Source: Opitutales bacterium UBA5694 (GTDB taxonomy: Bacteria > Verrucomicrobiota > Verrucomicrobiia > Opitutales > Opitutaceae). Taken from it: a DNA stretch of 64,000 nucleotides. Both the position numbers and the translations under genes were made by a program. Shown here in pieces: positions 1-10,389 of this stretch (the stretch's first letter is position 1; each line of letters starts with the position of its first letter). The stretch spans positions 174,880-238,879 of the forward strand of contig DIHO01000012.1 in assembly GCA_002420185.1 (NCBI GenBank), read 5' to 3'. The notes beneath the pieces were generated by a model. That model had not been told where the DNA came from. It made no database searches and saw nothing but the letters and a program-made list of their open reading frames with translations.

Positions 1-1
1 A

Positions 2-1747
2 ACTATAGTGGCGGGGATAGAATTGGGAGAGCCTCAAGGCTCCTATGTCGTCGACGAAGCGATTCTTCCTTATCCTAATCCATGGAAACGTCGCATTCGA
101 CCGGTAGCGATTGATTTTTCCTCGGATGGCGAGGCGTTTTTAGTGACTTTTGACGGAGACGTATATCGGATCTCAGGGCTGGGGAGTGCGGACAATCAGA
201 TCAAGTGGAAGCGAATTGCGGCGGGATTTAATGAGCCGCAATCGATTCGCATACGGGGTGATGAGGTTTTTGTATTTAGCCGATTAGGAATTACCCGGCT
301 TGTTGACAATGACAACGATGGGGAAACGGATTTCTATGAAATGTTCAGTAATCGGTTTAATCAAAGTGCGGATACAAGAGACTACCCACTTAGCTTGGCG
401 TTGAGACCTGATGGAAGTTTTATTATTGTGAAGGGCGGTCAACAGGCCTCGGCGAAATCTGTTCATAGCGGCCGGGTCATGTCGATTTCGGCCGATGGGA
501 GAAAAGTGGAATACTTTGGGTATGGACTCCGCAATGGATATATCTCGGGCCACCCGACCAAGGATATTATAACTGCGAGCGACCAGCAAGGGAACTGGGT
601 ACCCTCTACTCCTTTCCATATCGTTCGGAAAGGAAGTTATCTCGGCTACCAACCTGGTGCGCCCTTTAAGGACTACGCGGAGATTCAGTCCCCCGCTCTA
701 TGGATTCCACATCGCGTTGCCCAGTCGGGAATTGAGCAGATATGGCCAGTGGATGAGCGAATGGGCGACCTCAATGGTTCGATACTTTATATTGAGTACA
801 AGAAACCGAGCCTATTTAGGATTTATGTCCCAGAAGATCCTAGATTTGTTCAGACAGCTGGATCTCAGTTGCCGATCGAATTTGAGACGCCTCTGTTGAA
901 AGGTGCGATGAACCCAGTGGATGGTAGCGCCTACTTCGTCGGATTTCAGATCTGGGATTCTATTGCTCCTAGACTGGAAGGCTTATGTCGATTGAGGGTT
1001 CTTCCGCACGAGAGTGTATTACCTCGTAGTGTAGAAGTTTATAAGGATGGTGTCCGTCTTTCGTTCGAACAGACATTGGGACCCGAACTCGCAAGGGATC
1101 CTTCCAACTACCAGGTGAGTAGTTGGAATTATGTGCGAACAGAGGAATACGGTTCGCCTCAATTTGGGGGCGATGGAGAACCCGGAGTGGATGAGTGGAT
1201 GGTGCACTCAGTATTGCTTTCAAAGGACCGAAAGTCCGTATTTCTGGCGATCGCCGATGTTCGTGAAACAATGCAGTTAGAAGTCCAATACAACTTGTTC
1301 GGGGAATGGCAGCCACTCTACTTCACTATAAATGAGCTAAACCGGACTCGGTTGAAAGACTATAAATTCGAGTCGATTAACTTTTCGAAGTTGTTTGCAT
1401 CTGAATCGGTTCCTCGCGTCGTTAAAACCAGTCAGAAAATTGTATCAGTTGCTAGAGGACAGCAGCTCTATAGCCAGATGGGCTGTGTTGGGTGTCACTC
1501 GATCGATGGGTCTACGGAAGGCCGTAGTGGGCCGACTTGGCTAGGCGCTTATAAAAGTCGACGCAAATTGAAGGGCGGTGGTAGCGTGAGAGTGGACGAA
1601 GAGTATTTGAGAAATTCGATTTTGGATCCTGCAGTGGCTATTACGGAGGGCTTCGATGGGCAAGAGGCCGGTATGCCTTCTTACAAGGGGATTTTGAGCG
1701 ACGAGGACGTAGAATCTCTAGTGATGTTTATCCGATCTTTGAGATGA
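2..1747 (+). CDS. Secreted beta-propeller/cytochrome c protein, 5' end cut by window
   Basis: The reading frame is open to the left edge, so the true start probably lies outside; the first possible start is GTG at 8. The first ~330 visible residues resemble sorbosone/glucose dehydrogenase-type propellers (DUF6797-like architecture in Verrucomicrobia), with repeated DG turns and a stretch of Asp/Asn calcium-like turns (NDNDGETD). The C-terminus is a small cytochrome c domain with a CVGCH heme motif (C493, C496, H497 counted from the GTG) and a likely axial Met in GMPSYKG. Such proteins are periplasmic oxidoreductases that probably pass electrons from sugar or alcohol substrates to the heme; the substrate cannot be read from sequence. 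It precedes a PhoD-like phosphatase and a Gfo/Idh/MocA gene on the same strand. Confidence 0.75.
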   Translation, partial: TIVAGIELGEPQGSYVVDEAILPYPNPWKRRIRPVAIDFSSDGEAFLVTFDGDVYRISGLGSADNQIKWKRIAAGFNEPQSIRIRGDEVFVFSRLGITRLVDNDNDGETDFYEMFSNRFNQSADTRDYPLSLALRPDGSFIIVKGGQQASAKSVHSGRVMSISADGRKVEYFGYGLRNGYISGHPTKDIITASDQQGNWVPSTPFHIVRKGSYLGYQPGAPFKDYAEIQSPALWIPHRVAQSGIEQIWPVDERMGDLNGSILYIEYKKPSLFRIYVPEDPRFVQTAGSQLPIEFETPLLKGAMNPVDGSAYFVGFQIWDSIAPRLEGLCRLRVLPHESVLPRSVEVYKDGVRLSFEQTLGPELARDPSNYQVSSWNYVRTEEYGSPQFGGDGEPGVDEWMVHSVLLSKDRKSVFLAIADVRETMQLEVQYNLFGEWQPLYFTINELNRTRLKDYKFESINFSKLFASESVPRVVKTSQKIVSVARGQQLYSQMGCVGCHSIDGSTEGRSGPTWLGAYKSRRKLKGGGSVRVDEEYLRNSILDPAVAITEGFDGQEAGMPSYKGILSDEDVESLVMFIRSLR

Positions 1748-1915
1748 GACAGAGATCTGATTTCTCAGTATGTGCGGGAGTGGCATGATCACGTCTGCAG
1801 ACGAGGGTGCCTCCGATGCTGACGGGAAAAATTGGTTTGCCCTTGGTGGGGAATTGAAGAGCAATAAGGTCGCTTGAAACTCGTCAGGCCCTAATTCGTT
1901 TACCTCATCCTCAAC

Positions 1916-3328
1916 ATGAAAATTTACTGTATTTCCCTGTTTGCAAGTTTCGTTGTCGTAGTTGTTTCGTTCGGTCAGACATCTATGGGCCCTTTCATGG
2001 CCAATGGAATCAAGATTGGAGAGGTGGATCAGAACTCAGCAATTGTCTGGATGCGCTTAACGAAGGATCAAACTTATCGACTTGATGGGGAAACCTGGCA
2101 AAACGATGACGAAGCCGTCCCGGAGGGAAAGACCTTGGGCGATATGCAATACAGTGCCATTGGAGCAACTGGAGAGGTTCGCATTTCCTACTGGCCGAAC
2201 CGTAATCGATCTAAGCGGATAACGCTGGACTGGGTGCCTGTTACTGCAAAGCGAAATTACAGTGTTGCCGTAAATGTCGAAGGGCTCTCGCCCTGGACGC
2301 GATACAACCTTAAGGTAGAGGGCCGAGGATTGGGAAAAACGCGTCCTAGCGTGGAGTTGATGGGGTTTTTTAGGACTGCTCCCGATCGGGACAGGGCGGA
2401 AAATGTAAGCTTTGCGTTGGTGACCTGCCATGACTTCCCGAGGAGGGATGACCTTGTAAACGGGCACTATATTTATCCTGCAATCTTGGATACGGTGCAG
2501 CCAGATTTTCTCGTTAATGCGGGAGACATAGAGTACTACGACAAACCTGGGCCTTGGGCGAAAACGGAGGAACTCGCCTACTACAAATGGAATCGTCTGT
2601 TTGGATTGCCAAACTTTCGAGAGTTCTATCGCCAGGTTCCTGCGTACTTCATGAAAGATGATCACGATTTACTAAAGAATGACTGCGGACCTGGAGACAC
2701 TTATGGCGAGCTGACATGGGATCGGGGAATTGAAATTTTTAATGAGATCTTCCCAATGGGGGAAAAGCCCTATCGGACCGTTCGATGGGGCAAGGACTTG
2801 CAGGTTTGGATGATGGAAGGGCGAGACTACCGGAGCCGTAACGAAGCTCCGGATGGGCCAAACAAAACTATTTGGGGCGAAGTTCAGAAAGCATGGTTCT
2901 ACAAAACCTTTTCCGAGTCTGATGCGGCGTTCCGAATCCTGATTAATCCAAACCCCATAGTCGGGCCGGATCGGGTGAAAAAAAAGGATAATCATTCCAA
3001 CAAGAACTTCACGTATGAAGGCGATGAGATCCGAGCATTTATGGGGAAGCAAAAGAACGCGTTCATCCTTAACGGGGACCGCCACTGGCAATATGTGTCG
3101 GTAGATAGTGAGACGGGTGCACGCGAGTATTCTTGCGGGGCGGGGTCAGACACGCACGCGGGCGGATTTAAGCAAGAGCTGCGGACCGACGAGCATCGGT
3201 TTCTGCGCATTAAGGGAGGCTTTCTAAGCGTGAGTGTGGATCGTGACAGCGGTGAGCCCCGAATTGCATTGCGGCACCATGACGTGCATGGTGAAATTAT
3301 GAATGAGGATCTTTTTTGGGGTGATTAG
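1916..3328 (+). CDS. PhoD-like alkaline phosphatase family protein, secreted
   Basis: A 470-residue protein starting with a signal peptide (charged start, hydrophobic core to about residue 20). A fibronectin-like N-terminal domain (about 25-150) precedes a calcineurin-like metallophosphatase domain. Metal-ligand motifs visible are TCHD, NAGDIEYYD (D204), KDDHD (D248-D251) and NGDRHWQ (D388, H390), the order expected in PhoD phosphatases/phosphodiesterases. These enzymes use Fe/Ca or similar metals to release phosphate from esters outside the cytoplasm. It could instead act on a non-phosphate-starvation substrate of the surrounding catabolic genes. No Pho box was recognised upstream. The ATG has no evident ribosome binding site. 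Confidence 0.85.
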   Translation: MKIYCISLFASFVVVVVSFGQTSMGPFMANGIKIGEVDQNSAIVWMRLTKDQTYRLDGETWQNDDEAVPEGKTLGDMQYSAIGATGEVRISYWPNRNRSKRITLDWVPVTAKRNYSVAVNVEGLSPWTRYNLKVEGRGLGKTRPSVELMGFFRTAPDRDRAENVSFALVTCHDFPRRDDLVNGHYIYPAILDTVQPDFLVNAGDIEYYDKPGPWAKTEELAYYKWNRLFGLPNFREFYRQVPAYFMKDDHDLLKNDCGPGDTYGELTWDRGIEIFNEIFPMGEKPYRTVRWGKDLQVWMMEGRDYRSRNEAPDGPNKTIWGEVQKAWFYKTFSESDAAFRILINPNPIVGPDRVKKKDNHSNKNFTYEGDEIRAFMGKQKNAFILNGDRHWQYVSVDSETGAREYSCGAGSDTHAGGFKQELRTDEHRFLRIKGGFLSVSVDRDSGEPRIALRHHDVHGEIMNEDLFWGD

Positions 3329-3471
3329 GCCGATTCCTATCTGTAGTCATCGCGATTAAGTGTGCTTGGATTGCGGAGATTTATGATGTTTTGTCTGTCC
3401 AATTATAGACGAATAGGCCACAAATATATATAAATCAGTAAGATTGATCGCTAACCGAAAAATATATTTAT

Positions 3472-4833
3472 ATGAATAGAAGATCATTTGTTAAGAGTGG
3501 CGCCGCCAGTACCGGATTTATGATCCTTCCTAATTGGGTCATCGGAAAGTCTCCTTCCCCAAATGGAAAGTTGAGAATCGCTCAAATAGGAGTGGGTGGC
3601 CGTGGAGCTTCGCACATCGAAGGCTATAAATCGGAGAACATTGTCGCATTTTGTGATGTGGACGACGCAAGAGCAGCGAATTCATACGAAAAGTACCCCA
3701 AAGTTCCCCGATTCAAGGACTACCGGAAGATGTTCGACAAAATGGCAGGAAAGCTAGACGCTGTTTCGATCGCCATTCCGGATCACATGCACTACCCTGT
3801 CGCACTTTGGTCACTGGAGCAGGGAATAAACGTCTATTGTGAAAAACCGCTTGTGCGAACCATTTGGGAAGCACGAGAACTGAAGAAGGTGGCGGCAAAG
3901 GCGGGAGTGATTACGCAAATGGGAAATCAAGGTCACACCCACGAAGGGCTCCGTTACATCAAGGAATGGACCTCAGCTGGGGTGATTGGAGACGTCGCTG
4001 AGGTATTGCATTGGACTAACCGCCCGATCTGGCCACAAGGGGAGATTAAGCGTCAAAATCTAACTGTTCCCACAACATTGGACTATGACCTATGGCTCGG
4101 AGTGGCACCGAAGAAGTCTTTTGACGACAGAATTGTCCCGTTTGCTTGGCGGGGCTGGAAGGACTATGGTTGTGGAGCAGTAGGGGATATGGCCTGCCAC
4201 ATCATGGACTCCTCCTTCTCTGGGCTAGATCTGGGGATACCAGTGGAAGTAGAAGCGAAAGCCTCCGGGTGCCATGAAGAAACCTTCCCGATGGCGTCCA
4301 CTATCAATTTCACTTTTGCCGATCGAAAGGGCAAGAGGGCCCCGAAGGTTACCTGGTATGATGGTGATCGAGTTCCTGATGTAAGCAAAATTAAAGGATT
4401 AGAAGCGGACTTCTTTGCGGTGGATGAAGATTCCAGAGGAAGGAAACGCCAAAAAAATCCGAACGGCACTTTCATCATTGGCACAAAAGGAACGATCTGG
4501 ACGGATACCTATAGCTCATCGATTCGAGTTTATCCTGACGGTTTCTTTCAAGAAGTAAAATCAAGTGGCAGTTTGCCCCCGAAAACACTCGATAGAGTTA
4601 AGGGTGGGCCTTTTAAAGAGTTCATCGATTCTATAAAAGCAGGAAAGAAGGCAGGATCGGATTTTAGCTACGCGGCTGACTTTACGGAAACGGCCTTGCT
4701 CGGTCTGGTTGCGATTCAAGCGGGTACTCGAATCAAATACAACGCCAATAAAATGCGTATAACCAACAACAAAGAAGCGAATAAGTACTTAACTAGTGAA
4801 TACGATTACAGGAGTAGTTTTATTCCTTCTTGA
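3472..4833 (+). CDS. Gfo/Idh/MocA family oxidoreductase with Tat signal
   Basis: 453 residues. The N-terminus has a twin-arginine signal (NRRSFVKSGAAS) followed by a Rossmann fold beginning LRIAQIGVGGRGASH, so the enzyme binds NAD(P) and is predicted to be exported folded. The family signature EKPL is at residues 124-127, and a substrate-site HIMD-type motif follows in the C-terminal beta-sheet domain. The family oxidises or reduces sugars and inositols, or hydrolyses glycosides through an oxidised intermediate; Tat-exported members are abundant in Planctomycetes and Verrucomicrobia. It sits between a PhoD-like gene and DUF1501/PSD1 genes, consistent with a role in carbohydrate use, but the substrate is unknown. 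Confidence 0.88.
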   Translation: MNRRSFVKSGAASTGFMILPNWVIGKSPSPNGKLRIAQIGVGGRGASHIEGYKSENIVAFCDVDDARAANSYEKYPKVPRFKDYRKMFDKMAGKLDAVSIAIPDHMHYPVALWSLEQGINVYCEKPLVRTIWEARELKKVAAKAGVITQMGNQGHTHEGLRYIKEWTSAGVIGDVAEVLHWTNRPIWPQGEIKRQNLTVPTTLDYDLWLGVAPKKSFDDRIVPFAWRGWKDYGCGAVGDMACHIMDSSFSGLDLGIPVEVEAKASGCHEETFPMASTINFTFADRKGKRAPKVTWYDGDRVPDVSKIKGLEADFFAVDEDSRGRKRQKNPNGTFIIGTKGTIWTDTYSSSIRVYPDGFFQEVKSSGSLPPKTLDRVKGGPFKEFIDSIKAGKKAGSDFSYAADFTETALLGLVAIQAGTRIKYNANKMRITNNKEANKYLTSEYDYRSSFIPS

Positions 4834-5154
4834 GTATAGTCTCTTATTGAAGAATTTGAGTTGGAAATTCCTTGTGGCATCTTTGGGTTTTTTGTGCCAT
4901 CGATGTAGATTGGCGTAAGGAGCGATTCGTAAAAGCGGTCGGTTGCGACAACCTTCGTTTCTTGGGATGCAATGGGAAGCACCTTTAGTCAACTACTGTC
5001 GATCGAAAGCTCAGAAAGAAGTAATCTCTCTAATCATACAGCTTAATTCGAAAATTGCGGGTAGTGTCTATGGCGATCTTTGCTAAGCACAAGGGCTCCT
5101 TGCGGGTTCTGTAATCGAATTAGAGGGAGGTTTAGCTTTAGAGAAAATTTAATT
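4834..5154. other. Intergenic gap between convergent genes
   Basis: About 320 bases between the plus-strand oxidoreductase and a minus-strand DUF1501 gene. I see no open frame of note, no tRNA and no convincing T-tailed hairpin. It contains a short alternation of GC-rich words but not the REP-like repeat found elsewhere in the window. Confidence 0.5.
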
Positions 5155-6621
5155 TCAAGCTAGAATTTGATTTACGACTCGAGCGTCTTCAACACCGGTC
5201 AGTCTTAAGTCCAGACCTTGGTGTTTGAACGAAAGCTGCTGATGGTCGATTCCAAAACGATTTAAAATCGTAGCATTTAGGTCACGAATATGGACTGGGT
5301 CTTTGACGATATTGTATCCAAAATCGTCCGTTTCTCCATAAATAGTGCCACCTTTGACACCAGCACCCGCAATCCACTTTGTGTAGCATTTGGGGTGGTG
5401 GTCTCTGCCGTAGTTTGATTTAGTGAGTGCACCTTGGCAGTAAAGAGTTCTGCCGAACTCGCCCCCCCAGATGACGAGGGTGTCATCTAGCATTCCGCGT
5501 TGTTTTAGGTCAGTGATCAACGCATAGCTCGCTTGGTCGACGTCTTTGCACTGGTTCGGCAAGTCTTTCGGCAGTGCTCCGTGCTGGTCCCATCCGCGGT
5601 GAAATATTTGCGAGAAGCGAACTCCTTTTTCGGCGAGCCGGCGTGCCATGAGACAATTGTAGGCAAACGTACCCGGAACTTTTGCGTCAGGGCCGTACAA
5701 GCCAAAAATATAGTCAGGTTCGTCGGAAAGATCGGTGAGGTCCGGGACGCTGCTTTGCATGCGAAACGCCATCTCATATTGGGAAATGCGAGCATGTGTT
5801 TCAGGATCTCCAAATTCATGATACAAGTCCTCATTGATCTCATTGACACCGTCGAGCATGTCGCGCCGGGTCTCACGGCTGATCCCATTTGGGTCAGTCA
5901 AATACAGGACGGGGTCACCCTTGGACCGCAGGCTTACCCCTTGATGCTCTGAGGGAAGAGGTCCAGCACCCCACAAACGGGAGAAGAGTGCCTGTGCCGT
6001 TTTGCGCCCGGTCCATGTGGAATTCAATACTACAAAGGTGGGCAGATTATCATTCAAGCTACCCAGTCCGTAGCTTAACCATGCTCCTAGGCTGGGTCGG
6101 CCAGGTATCTGGTTGCCTGTCTGAATATAGGTTATGGCTGGATCGTGATTGATCGCGTCGGTCCATATCGACTTTACAATAGCAATATCGTCGACGATCT
6201 TTTTGGTGTAGGGTAGAAGCTCACTGATCCAGGCCCCTGAATTCCCAACTCGTTCAAAGTTGAATATGCTTGGAGCTATAGGAAACCTCGCCTGTCCCGA
6301 CGTCATCGTAGTAAGGCGTTGACCGCGACGGACCGAATCGGGCAGATCTTTATCGAACATCGACTGCATCTCCGGCTTGTAATCGTACATGTCTAGCTGG
6401 GAAGGGGCACCGGACATGAAAAGATAAATACCACGCTTGGCTTTTCCTGGGAAATGAGTGATGCCTAGAGCACCAGGCCCAAAACCTGGGGTTTGACGGG
6501 CACCGCCATTCAGACCAGGTCCAACGATGGAAGCCAACGCGGCGATGCCAAGACCTTTGGCAGCTTTGCCGAGGAATTGCCGACGGGTTTCAAAGGATAC
6601 GTATTCGTCGATTGGGTTCAT
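5155..6621 (-). CDS. DUF1501 family exported protein
   Basis: 488 residues. A Tat signal is clear (RRQFLG at residues 13-18 followed by an Ala/Gly-rich hydrophobic stretch). The body matches the DUF1501 family, which belongs to the alkaline phosphatase/sulfatase superfamily: conserved MSGAPSQLD near the N-terminus, WGGEFGRT and GRDHHP near the C-terminus, the last with His residues that could bind metal. The biochemical activity of DUF1501 is not established. It begins 9 bases after the end of the upstream PSD1 cytochrome gene, so the two are almost certainly one transcript, a pairing widespread in Planctomycetes/Verrucomicrobia. It is a paralogue of the gene at 10390-11829. Confidence 0.88.
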   Translation of the reverse strand: MNPIDEYVSFETRRQFLGKAAKGLGIAALASIVGPGLNGGARQTPGFGPGALGITHFPGKAKRGIYLFMSGAPSQLDMYDYKPEMQSMFDKDLPDSVRRGQRLTTMTSGQARFPIAPSIFNFERVGNSGAWISELLPYTKKIVDDIAIVKSIWTDAINHDPAITYIQTGNQIPGRPSLGAWLSYGLGSLNDNLPTFVVLNSTWTGRKTAQALFSRLWGAGPLPSEHQGVSLRSKGDPVLYLTDPNGISRETRRDMLDGVNEINEDLYHEFGDPETHARISQYEMAFRMQSSVPDLTDLSDEPDYIFGLYGPDAKVPGTFAYNCLMARRLAEKGVRFSQIFHRGWDQHGALPKDLPNQCKDVDQASYALITDLKQRGMLDDTLVIWGGEFGRTLYCQGALTKSNYGRDHHPKCYTKWIAGAGVKGGTIYGETDDFGYNIVKDPVHIRDLNATILNRFGIDHQQLSFKHQGLDLRLTGVEDARVVNQILA

Positions 6622-6630
6622 ATTAGGAGT

Positions 6631-9600
6631 CTAGTACTTAGTGATAAAGGAATCGAGATTCATTATCTGATTGGCAACCATGGTATAGGAAGCAAGTTCT
6701 ACAAGATCGTGGCCGGAGTTAGGAACTGAGTCCCCGACTTTTACGAAGGCTTTGGCATCGGATCTTCCTTCAATGAAAGAGGATTGGAATTTTCGGTAAG
6801 ATCGCTCAAGGATTTTTTTGTGTTTGTCTTTAGGCATATTTCCGAATGCGTACGCGTACATTTTAGAAATACGTTCGCCGACTGAGCCACCATGATGCGT
6901 CAATACGCGTTCCGCCAATTGTCGGGCGGCTTCGACGAACTGAGGATCGTTCATGAGGGTGAGTGCTTGCAAGGGTGTGTTGGTTCTCTCGCGCCTAACA
7001 TTACAATTTTCTCGAGAAGGTACGTCGAACACGACCATATTGGGAGGTGGTGCGGTACGTTTCCAGAAAGTGTACAAGCTTCTTCGATACAAGGCCCCTC
7101 CCGAATCCCGAAAGAAATGGGCGGTGTTGCTATCGGAATAGGCCACTGCATTCCAAATCCCCTCGGGCTGGTAGGGCTTAACAGGTGGACCTCCTATGGC
7201 AGAATTGAGACTTCCGCTAACAAATAGAACCTTGTCACGTAAAATTTCCCCATCCAGCCGGTATCTCGGTCCTCTCGCAAGGTACCTATTGTCGCGATCA
7301 ATCTCTAGTTCCTCTGGTGTGATCGTCGATTCTTGCTGGTAAGCGGCACTCATTACCAAGGTTTTGAAAAAGGACTTCACATCCCAGTTATCTTCCCGAA
7401 AGCGGATGGCCAGCCAATCCAGAAGTTCCGGGTGAGTCGGATTTTCTCCCATAATCCCAAAGTCTTCCGATGTAGCGACAATACCCGTACCGAAGAAGTT
7501 CTGCCAAAAGCGGTTGACGGTTACTCTAGCGGTAAGCGGATTTCGCGGATCAACGAGCCAGTTGGCGAGACCCAGCCGGTTTTTTGTCGCATCAGGCGGA
7601 AGTCCGCCGAGAGATTCAGGTACATCTGCGAAAACCTCTTTCCCCGGTTTGTCGTACTCGCCTCTCTCCAGAATCCTTGCGGTGGGAGGCGAGTCCTTTT
7701 CTTCCATGACAAGCGAGATTGTTGCCTGATCGTAGATATGGTTGTAGCCCATTTCATTGATCGCTTGCTTGTGCTTGAGCTCCCGGTATTCGGGAACGAA
7801 ATTTGTAAAGTAATATTCTTCTATCTGATTTTTATCTCTGCTCCGTCGACGTTCCTCGGGAGTACTCAAGCGTTCTTTGATCCTTTTCACGGTATCCCCA
7901 ATTCCAAATTGGAAGGGATATATTGGACGGTCGAAGACTTTAAGGGAATTTATGCTACCTGTCTTTGGACCGTCACTGGTTTTGTCGTAATAGCCAGTTT
8001 TATAGCTCTTGGCAGCTAGTCCCGGGTCGATCAGTCCTGTTGTGAAGTTTCCGATTTGCAGTGGAGCTTCTACTGTGGCACTTCCCGAAAGATTGTCGAT
8101 CACCTTGCTGTAGTCGAACGGCTGGCGAGATTCGGTACGTATAGAGAGGCCAGCTACCGAGCCTGATCCATCATAGGTGACATGTATGATGGTGTTGCTA
8201 AACTCCCTTGGATTGAAGCGTTGTGCCTTGGTAGTGGCCGAAATCATATTGCCGTCCTTGAGGGAATGAACCAAATCAAACGTAATCTGATAGCGATTGG
8301 GAAATGAGGGGTTGGAGTTTGCTACCGCAAGGCGCCAGCCTCGGTTACCATCAAATTGTCTCACTACAGGAATACGGCCTTGTTTCTCTCCCTCCTCAAC
8401 AGGCAGTTTCAAATTGCAAGAAATGGTGAACGGTCTATCGGGGTTAAATTCGAACCCCTGTCGCGCCAGATCGATTTGATCGCCCATCGAAATATCCAAT
8501 GTCGGGTGGGTTGGTTTCTTCGGATCGCTTTCAGTCTCTCCATTATCGATTTTGAGTAGCAGCTCGAATGAAGGTTTGAAGTCAGGCGTGAATATTTTGT
8601 ACTCGCGACCCTCGTCTTTTATCCATGCGGTTAACGTAGCTGCTTTGCTTTCCTTGAGTTTCTTCACTGCTTCGCTCAATGCTTCTCGCTCACCGGAAAC
8701 CTGTATCCAATCACTGGTGTGTTCAGGTTTAGGAATTGTCACAACGGGTCTCGTATCATAGACATTTCCGTCCATAATGGGCCCGTCAAAATTGTTAAAG
8801 AAGGCGGAGAAGCGGTAAAAATCCGTCATGGTGATCGGATCAAATTTGTGGTCGTGGCAAGAGGCACATCCCATGGTCAATCCCATAAAAACAGTAGCCG
8901 TGGTCTCCACGCGGTCCTTTGCGTAGATCGCTCGGTATTCTTCGTCGATGGCTCCGCCTTCGCTGGTGGTGGGGTTGCATCGATTAAATCCAGTAGCAAG
9001 CCGCTGATCGAGGGTGGGTTTTGGCAGCAAATCGCCCGCGATTTGCTCGACAGTGAACTGGTCGAAAGGCTTGTTCTCGTTGAATGCTTTTACGACCCAG
9101 TCGCGATAGGGCCATATTTCGCGATAGTTGTCCAAATGGAGGCCGTGTGTGTCTGCGTAGCGAGCAGCGTCGAGCCAGATACGAGCTTGGTGCTCGCCGT
9201 AGGTATTGCTATCCAGCAACCGGTCCACGAGTCGCTCGTAGGCGTTGGGTGAATTATCTTTCACGAATTGCTCAACCAGTTCAGGGGTTGGGGGAAGACC
9301 TGTTAAATCGAGAGACAAACGTCGAGCGAGGGTGGGGCGATCTGCTTTATTGTTAGGTTCAAGGCCCTTCGTTAACATGGCTTCATGTAGAAAAGCGTCG
9401 ATCTCGTTGTTGCCCCAGGTGGTATTGGGTACTTCTGGCTTTTCGGGCTGGCCGAAAGCCCAGTGTCCCTCCCATTTGGCCCCTTCCTCGATCCATTTAG
9501 CAACGAGCTCTATTTCCGATTCTTTGAGAATCTTGTGCGAATCTGGTGGCGGCATTTTATCATCCTCGTCTGAGGTGGTAATTCGCTGATAGAGGGGGCT

Positions 9601-9891
9601 CTCGTATGGGTTTCCGCGAACAATCGCTGGATCGTACTTGCCATGCGATTGGAAAGCGTGGGCTTCGATATCAAGTCTGAGGTTGGCCTTGCGCGACTCC
9701 GCGTCGGGCCCATGGCAAGCGTAGCAGTTTTCAGATAGAATAGGACGAATGTCCTTGTTGAAACTGACGGTTCTGGCTCCAGCGTTGGCGGCAAGGAATT
9801 GAACCACGGCGATGTAGGCAAGGGATCTTACTAAGAACGGGTTGTTTCTACGATTCATGGTAGCTTTAAAGCGTGCGAATAGAAGGTTCAT
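6631..9891 (-). CDS. PSD1-type cytochrome protein with LamG-like insert (DUF1549/DUF1553)
   Basis: 1086 residues from ATG at 9891; an alternative ATG at 9858 (MNRRNNPFL) leaves a shorter signal sequence and is equally plausible. Domain order: PSCyt1 heme-type module with CYACH (C56, C59, H60), DUF1549 with a second CASCH motif (C342, C345, H346), a beta-rich concanavalin/LamG-like domain around 430-680, then DUF1553 to the C-terminus with SRENCNVRRERTNTPLQAL. The protein should be periplasmic or envelope-bound and may couple carbohydrate binding to electron transfer; no member has a settled function. First gene of a pair with the DUF1501 gene at 5155-6621. Confidence 0.88.
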   Translation of the reverse strand: MNLLFARFKATMNRRNNPFLVRSLAYIAVVQFLAANAGARTVSFNKDIRPILSENCYACHGPDAESRKANLRLDIEAHAFQSHGKYDPAIVRGNPYESPLYQRITTSDEDDKMPPPDSHKILKESEIELVAKWIEEGAKWEGHWAFGQPEKPEVPNTTWGNNEIDAFLHEAMLTKGLEPNNKADRPTLARRLSLDLTGLPPTPELVEQFVKDNSPNAYERLVDRLLDSNTYGEHQARIWLDAARYADTHGLHLDNYREIWPYRDWVVKAFNENKPFDQFTVEQIAGDLLPKPTLDQRLATGFNRCNPTTSEGGAIDEEYRAIYAKDRVETTATVFMGLTMGCASCHDHKFDPITMTDFYRFSAFFNNFDGPIMDGNVYDTRPVVTIPKPEHTSDWIQVSGEREALSEAVKKLKESKAATLTAWIKDEGREYKIFTPDFKPSFELLLKIDNGETESDPKKPTHPTLDISMGDQIDLARQGFEFNPDRPFTISCNLKLPVEEGEKQGRIPVVRQFDGNRGWRLAVANSNPSFPNRYQITFDLVHSLKDGNMISATTKAQRFNPREFSNTIIHVTYDGSGSVAGLSIRTESRQPFDYSKVIDNLSGSATVEAPLQIGNFTTGLIDPGLAAKSYKTGYYDKTSDGPKTGSINSLKVFDRPIYPFQFGIGDTVKRIKERLSTPEERRRSRDKNQIEEYYFTNFVPEYRELKHKQAINEMGYNHIYDQATISLVMEEKDSPPTARILERGEYDKPGKEVFADVPESLGGLPPDATKNRLGLANWLVDPRNPLTARVTVNRFWQNFFGTGIVATSEDFGIMGENPTHPELLDWLAIRFREDNWDVKSFFKTLVMSAAYQQESTITPEELEIDRDNRYLARGPRYRLDGEILRDKVLFVSGSLNSAIGGPPVKPYQPEGIWNAVAYSDSNTAHFFRDSGGALYRRSLYTFWKRTAPPPNMVVFDVPSRENCNVRRERTNTPLQALTLMNDPQFVEAARQLAERVLTHHGGSVGERISKMYAYAFGNMPKDKHKKILERSYRKFQSSFIEGRSDAKAFVKVGDSVPNSGHDLVELASYTMVANQIMNLDSFITKY

Positions 9892-10389
9892 TTCTAAACG
9901 GTAACCGGTCGTGGGGCTAGAGAAACGTAACCCATATTGATAGTTTGATTCAGCCAGTCGGATTGAGTCAAGTTAGAGTTTTTATCTGCACATTTGTAAG
10001 AGTTCCCGTTGACTAGCCAAGTGGATTTAGATCTGCTTGGCGGGTTTTGAGTCAACTCGAGACGCTGATTGCTTAGTGGTCAGGCTTTTATTGCTTTTTT
10101 TGATAAGTAATGGGGTCCAAGCAAGGGTAACAAACTGGTGGCTTTTCTAGTGGATTTTTTCCTTTAGATTGTCGGGAAAAGGGAATATAAATGAGGGTCG
10201 GTTTCCCAAAGAACCACCCATTTTTTTGGAATTGCAGGTGCTGGCACATTGATAGAGAATAGGAGCTGGAGTTGCTGCCATATGGACATTCGTAGATAGA
10301 CTAGTTTTAATGTTGCTAGAAGGAGCCGCTTTACGCCGCGACCATGTGCAGGTTTTTGCAGTGCGAAGGTACCTCTCGCAGAGAACTAG
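9892..10389. other. Intergenic gap with one REP-like repeat
   Basis: About 500 bases between two minus-strand PSD1/DUF1501 operons; it should hold the promoter of the gene starting at 9891. A weak hairpin (GCCAAG at 10016-10021 with CTTGGC at 10036-10041) is present, and a REP-like sequence lies at 10318-10344. The short plus-strand open frame starting at 10310 runs antisense over the DUF1501 gene and is not credible. Confidence 0.5.
10318..10344 (+). repeat. REP-like palindromic element, single copy
   Basis: The core GCTTTACGCCGCGA recurs in two further places at 57.7 kb, each with a preceding GGA-rich half. The core is itself partly palindromic (CGG/GC arms). Intergenic position and repeated core fit a REP-type element; a dispersed family can only be confirmed genome-wide. 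Confidence 0.55.
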